Made by a program: the position numbers and the translations under genes. Shown here in pieces: positions 58,984-64,000 of a stretch of 64,000 bases of DNA (its first letter is position 1; every line of letters starts with the position of its first letter). The stretch spans positions 11,364,107 to 11,428,106 of the forward strand of contig CM077823.1 of NCBI GenBank assembly GCA_039720395.1, given 5' to 3'. This DNA comes from Liquidambar formosana (Eukaryota; Streptophyta; Magnoliopsida; Saxifragales; Altingiaceae). The notes beneath the pieces were generated by a model. The model ran no database searches, was not told where the DNA came from, and saw nothing but the letters and a program-made list of their open reading frames with translations.

Positions 58984-60069
58984 ACCATGGAGGAATTCTA
59001 TACTTTATTTGGAGTTTCATCCGTAGGACCATTCATCCTTTTTACACCTTGCTCGGATTACATTACTTCTTTCTCAAACTTTCTTGGCATTCCTCAAAAG
59101 GATGTAACAATTTTTGTAAAGGATCATATGGTGGACTTAATGAAATTGGTAACCTCTTTCTTGGCTCATGATAGCAAAGGTACTTTGATTTTCTTCTTTT
59201 AAATTCAGCATGCACTTGCTTTCTATTTAATTGGTCGCTTTCTTATCTCCTCCGGCACTCTTCAAGTCCCTATTCGAATATGTGAGTTGATTGCCCCTCT
59301 TCTCAAGCGACATAACATTATTCCCTTGGTATTAGTTGAGACCTTGAATGGTTTAGATAAAGTTTATGGGAACCCTAAAGCACTGTTAGGAGGCAGTCCC
59401 TTTTTATTGCAAATGTGACTGCTCGAACGCTTGAATTTTCTATCTCCTACCACTGTTAATCCGTAAAAGCCCCAGCACTTTTGTCTTCGCCGAGTTGAAC
59501 TTCTTGGGCCATTCTCTTTAAGAGATTGGTTAGGTTACTTTTAAACATTGTCATGGCGGAACATCAAATGGTTTGTCTTTATATGGGGGTGTAAAGAACA
59601 AGTGCTTTTTCGAAGCTCGGGGTGTGCTTTTGTCAAACTCATAGGGCTGAGATTGACTTCCTTCTATTGGACCTCAAGAATTCTTCACCAAATGGGCACC
59701 ATGCAAACCATACCGTCCTTAAAAGGACCTTGTTGTTCTGTGGAACCTGTCGGTCTTACTATGGTCAAGTGGGCAAGGACTTGTTGGCCTATGGACCTGA
59801 AATTGACTCAGATTGCCAACACTGAAGGACCTTTCAAGATGAGTCAAGAATACAAGCAATGGTTGAAGGATGATTTGGACGGAAGAGAGACTTCTCGTAG
59901 AGAAAGAATTTATGACCTCATCAAGGACACTAGACTTGGGCTTTGCAGAGGAGACATTTTTAAGGCAGTAGAGGCAGCACATGACCATGACTTACGAAAG
60001 AAAAGAAGACTTGAGAGAGAGAGAAAGAAGATAGACAAGACGACTCTAAAGAAACTCAAGAGAACTTGA
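58984..60069 (+). pseudogene. DUF7745-like retrotransposon accessory ORF
   Basis: Nearly collinear frames give MEEFYTLFGVSSVGPFIL, YITSFSNFLGIPQKDVT, frameshift, LAFYLIGRFLISSGTLQVPI, LIAPLLKRHNIIPLVLVETL, LLGGSPFLLQ, a stop, LLERLNFLSP, VELLGPFSLRDWLGYF, then SWRNIKWFVFIWGCKEQVLF, MGTMQTIPSLKGPCCSVEPV and a very basic coiled-coil tail (RKKRRLERERKKIDKTTLKK). The 'PTxEEF..LLG' start and the 'GGSPFLLQ.WLLERL' block resemble DUF7745 proteins found in plant Tat/Ogre-type elements and near MULEs. The function of the family is unknown. It has three or four disruptions. It lies antisense to the pol fragment at 60391. Confidence 0.5.
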
Positions 60070-60390
60070 AGACTTAAGGAATAGAATATCTATGGCATGT
60101 CAATAGTTCTTTTACTTAACACCAATGAATTGCTATGTCAATCAATTAGTTTCAAATAAATTGCCAATAATAATTTACTTTTGAGATTTTTTGTGATTGT
60201 GTTGTTTGGACTGCACCCAAAGTAACTTTATGGGTTACCTACATATCCCCATTTTCTCCCTCTCTCTCTGTTTTTTATTTTTTTATTTTTTATTTTATTT
60301 TATTTTTTTTTAAGGGAAATCAGGTCATCGTAGTTCAAATGCCTTAACTTTTGCCTAAGCTGCCCTTATAGGTTTTCGACCTAGTAGGCC
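60070..60390. other. Intergenic spacer between converging DUF7745-like and pol genes
   Basis: T-rich (60260-60312), with a GGTTACCTACATATCCCC / GGGTGCAGTCC motif on opposite strands near 60210-60250. The two genes converge here. This would be the region after pol in the minus-strand retrotransposon. No gene is seen. Confidence 0.45.
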
Positions 60391-62697
60391 TTATACATAA
60401 TACTTCTTTAATTGATCCAAATTGGTAGGATGAGCGAACTCAATCCTATCCAAATCCATAAGCCGAACAACTCCTACTGGTAATATCTCCTTGATGACGT
60501 ACAGGCCACCCCAACTTGGTTTGAACTTTTCTCGTGGATCGAAAATTGGATCTCGGATCTCTTTCAATACCAAATCCCATTTCTTTAAGCCCTTGTCTTT
60601 GACTTGTTTATTGAATGCCCTTGCAACTCTTCTTTAGTACCCTTGCACAGAATACAGGGCCCTTAATCGCCTTTCATCTGACAATGCCAACTCATCATAA
60701 CGGCCCTTGATCCAGTCTACCTCTGCCAGCTGACTTTCCATAGCAACTCTTAGCGAATGAACTTCCAATTCCACTGGTAGAACGGCCTCCATCCCATACA
60801 CTAAAGCATACGGCGTAGCCCCTGTTGACCTGACTGACGTTTTGTACCCCTATAATGCCAATGGTAATTTCTCATGCCAATCGGTGTACGTGTTAGCTGT
60901 TTTTTGTAGTATCTTCTTGATATTCTTGTTGGCGGCTTCCATTGCACCGTTAGTCCTTGGGCGATACGGGGATGACAAGTGATGAACGATCTTGTATTTT
61001 TGCAAGAGTTCCTTAGTTTCCTTCTGAAAATGCTGACCGTTGTCCGAAATAACCTCATGTGGTACCCCATATCGGTAGATAATGTTGAGCTGTATGAACT
61101 GTGCCACTTTTTTGGCATTTAAAGTCTTGAAGGAAGCTGCTTCCACCTACTTAGTGAAGTAATCGATGGCTACCAGGATATATTCGTGTCCGTTGGATGC
61201 CTTCGGCCTAATCTGCCTGATGATATCTATTCCCCATACTACAAACGGCCATGGAGTTGACATACTTGTTAAGGGTATGGAGGGCAAGTGTTGTCCATTG
61301 GCAAAGAGCTGACACTTATGACACTTCCTGATATGGGCATAGCAATCCCTTTCCATTGTGGACCAGTAGTACCCTAGCCTCATAATTTTCTTAGCCAGCA
61401 TGTATCCATTTCTATGCGGGGCCCCTACTCCCTCATGAATTTCTTCGATGAGTCTTTTAGCTTCTTCCTCCGTGACACACAACAAGTGAATCCCGTCGTA
61501 AGACCTCCGATACAGTTTCCCTCTGCATACCACATAATGGCTTGCCAATCTCATCAGTGTTCGTTTGTCCACACAAAATGCTTCCTCTGGATACTTCCTT
61601 TCTTCGATGAGCCCCCTTATGTCATAAAACCAGGGTTGATTATCTATTGTTTCTCCTTCTCGAATGGAACAGCAATAAACAGGTTTCTCTCTGCATTCGA
61701 TCACGAGCGGTTTCACACTTCCTCTTTCTGGTATCTCCACCATTGAAGCTAGAGTTACCAGGGCATCAGCAAACTGATTCTTGTTTCTTGACAGATAATT
61801 GAACTCGATCTCTGCAAACTCTTTGGTCAATGCTTCTAAATAGGCGTGATATAGCAGCAGCTTCTCGTTACGAGTTTTTCGTTCCCCTTTTATCTGGCAG
61901 ATGATCAATGTTGAATCCTCGAACACCTCAAGTTCTTTATTCCCAACTCTAATGCAGCTTCCAATGCTAGGATGCAGGCCTCGTATTCCGCAATGTTGTT
62001 GGTAGATTCAAACCCCAATTTGACTTTCAAGGGCGTGAAAGCTTTTTCGAGCGAGACTAATAGCATTCCTATTCCATAACCTCTTCTGTTTGCCGCTCCA
62101 TCGAAGTAAACTCTTCAAGTCTTATTCCTGATTGCTAGGATGTCTTCGTTAGGGAATTCATCATTGAATTGGGTTGATGATGACACAGGGCAACTTGCCA
62201 AGTGGTCTGCAACAACGCTTCCTTTGATGGACTTCTGCGCCAAGTACTTTATGTCGAACTTATTGAGAAGAAGCGACCAACGAGCCGTCCTATACGATAA
62301 GATTGGTTTCTCTAGGAAATACTTCAAAAGATCCAAGCGACTTATCAACAAGACTTCGAAAGACATCATGTAACGGCGGAGTTTCTGAGTGGCCCACACC
62401 AATGCTACGCAAGCATTTTTTAATGCATTGTACTTTACTTCATAATCTGTCATTTTCTTGCTCAAGTAGTAAATAGCATTTTCTTTTTTCGACCCTTCAA
62501 GGTATTGAGCTAACATGGTTCCCGTCGCAGTTTCAGTGATCATTAAGTATAACAATAATGGTTCACCTTGCTGTAGGGGAGCCAAGATTAGGGAATTGCT
62601 CAGATATCTTTTAATGGTCTTAAAGGCTTCTTGACAATCCTCATTCTATTCCTTGGGCACGTCCTTCTTAAGTAACTTGAAAATCGGCTTACAAACC
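60391..62697 (-). pseudogene. Pol of a Tat-type Ty3-gypsy element: RT end, two RNase H domains, integrase
   Basis: Read from 62697 downward: the end of reverse transcriptase (CKPIFKLLKKDVPKE); a first RNase H (62585-62115: ATGTMLAQYLEGSKKENAIY, DYEVKYNALKNACVALVWAT, KGSVVADHLASCPV); a second, archaeal-type RNase H (62110-61750: YFDGAANRRGYGIGMLLVS, NIAEYEACILALEAALELG, frameshift at about 61930, RNKNQFADALVTLAS); an H2C2 zinc region (APHRNGYMLAKKIMRLG, CHKCQLF); the integrase core with D (WGIDII), D (SDNG) and E (NGAMEAANK) all present; and a C-terminal domain ending at 60391 (FKPSWGGLYVIKEILP). Stops stand at conserved Trp positions at about 61145 and 60851. Two RNase H domains are a hallmark of the Tat lineage. 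It is interrupted at 62698 by an LTR. Confidence 0.85.
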
Positions 62698-64000
62698 TGT
62701 GAACCACGGGTTTCGATCCGGGGGGAAAGGAAAACCCTTCTTTTAAAAAGATTTGTAGAGATTTAAATTAATAAAAATCTGGTTTTTAAAGGGTTCACAA
62801 AAACAATCAAATAAGGAGTCACCACCTCATTTTTAGGAAAAGAAGAAAATCATAAAAACAGTTTTTAAAAGAAAACCTTTGAAAACAAACCACATGACTC
62901 CGATCAAGGAAAAGCAGGTCTATCAAAACAAGAAAGGATTCCAAGACTAAGTTGTGGGAAGGTTCTAGGAAACATCCTATTAGCACCCACATCGCCCCAA
63001 AATGGGTCTCTGAATTTATATGGGCCATTTCAATCACTTCCTAATTAGTCACCATGCACATGTAAAGAATCATCCATAATCATTCATTCATTTATAAACA
63101 TCCATAAAGCAATAAACATCCGCCAAGCATGTAAACATCCATGAACAAATAAAAGAGATATGGAAAGCAGGTAAGAGAGACAAAGCATAAGAAACAGATC
63201 CATCCTACTCCTCTAGCAAATATGTGATGGATAAATGAATAAGCATGGGTCCATCCTACTCCTCTAACAAATATGTGATGGACAAATGGATAAGAAAGAA
63301 AAAGAAAACCTAGGATACTTAGTATCCTAGGGCGGACTTGAACATCAAATGAGCGCCTATGTACCTTACATACAAAGATGCAAAGATCAAAGTCCACGTA
63401 GTTCGATTGAGAAAGGATTACTCCCTTTACAATGAACTATAAACCCTAAGTTTCCAACTTAAGAAAGGTTTTAAAAACTTTAGAGTTTCCAAAAATAGTT
63501 TGAGAAAACGTAGGTATTTGAGAAAGAATAGAATTCTAACTCAAATAGATTTCTAAAGTGATTTGAATTCAAAAGAAAATAGAACTCCAAATAAAACAGA
63601 ATTTTGAGAGAGTTGGAAACTTAGGACTTCTAATCCCAAGTAAAGACAATAACCCTAAGGGGGAGAAGAGAACAATTCACAAAAAAGCTTACCATGAACC
63701 ACTTATCATATGCAATTTATCCCGAAACATCGAGAAAACACCAATTAATCACCCCATGTATTCTATAGGGCAATTATTAAGCTCAAACCAACCATATTCA
63801 TGCTCAAATCATCATTAGAAGACCTAATTCAAATATGGACAGAATGCTAAACATGCATATAATGACCTAATACTCATGCAAAGAACAAAAATCAAAAGAG
63901 AAACAAAACCTAATATGCTCCTATATGCTCTAAACACCCTAACATGCATAAAACTATCAAAAACATGTTAAATATGAATTACCATGATGAAAATATCATA
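62698..64000 (-). mobile_element. LTR of family C, minus orientation, running off the window
   Basis: The minus-strand LTR ends CGAAACCCGTGGTTCACA at 62698, directly against RT sequence, so it was inserted into that pol. It carries a GGTGGTGACTCC motif (62815-62826), the TACGTGGACTTTGATC box (63385-63400) and a TGTTAAATATGAATTAC-like piece (63965-63985) also found at 52095-52140 in LTR C. The far end lies beyond base 64000. If it is a solo LTR, an AAACC-like duplication should flank it there. Direct repeats with CATCCTACTCCTCTARCAAA occur at 63200-63290. Confidence 0.75.

Noticed and set aside
59180..59209. Possible GT-AG intron inside the DUF7745-like ORF
   Set aside because: At 30 bp it is too short for a plant intron, and removing it does not restore the good frame; a frameshift is more likely.

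Overview
The window looks like repeat-dense intergenic DNA from a flowering plant, probably a woody eudicot; I cannot name the species. The evidence is AT-rich sequence, Tat/Ogre-type Ty3-gypsy elements, CACTA, MITE, SINE and L1-type LINE remnants, and fragments of plant genes with GT-AG introns (nucleostemin-like NSN1, lipoxygenase, kinetochore NUF2, plant mobile domain). I see no intact long protein-coding gene, no rRNA or tRNA gene and no CRISPR array. Nearly every coding segment is a broken or captured gene or a decayed transposon protein.

Layout. 1-1108: one arm and the body of a terminal-inverted-repeat element carrying an NSN1 exon (Pack-MULE-like). 1418-10618: three partial copies of a multi-kilobase block, with a CACTA-like insertion in copy A. 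10640-13833: a cluster of foldback elements and MITEs plus a 41-base G run. 16970-21158: a truncated minus-strand Tat-like retrotransposon (gag, leader, tRNA-primer site, 1.8-kb LTR). 23600-38923: an L1-type LINE cut apart by a TRIM-like remnant, an 8.7-kb CACTA element holding four lipoxygenase exons and its own nested solo LTR, a second solo LTR and a SINE. 39354-46378: a 3' half and then a 5' half of NUF2, the latter with an E2F-type promoter site. 47763-64000: a 131-bp tandem array, an LTR with a solo LTR nested in it, decayed gag-protease, a six-exon plant-mobile-domain pseudogene and a DUF7745-like ORF on the plus strand, and opposite them a minus-strand pol with two RNase H domains, cut by another LTR at 62698.

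How the parts relate. Target-site duplications give an insertion order: the LINE was hit by the CACTA element, a solo LTR and a SINE; the CACTA had captured lipoxygenase exons and was itself hit by a solo LTR. Three solo LTRs with perfect 5-bp duplications show active removal of retrotransposons by recombination. Three signals deserve a second look. First, large palindromes at similar places in different LTRs, whose sequence changed while their symmetry was kept. Second, a primer-site-like GGTGGCGACTCC motif 60-120 bp inside the 3' end of all six LTRs. Third, intron-containing plant-mobile-domain and DUF7745-like genes lying antisense and downstream of a Tat-type pol.
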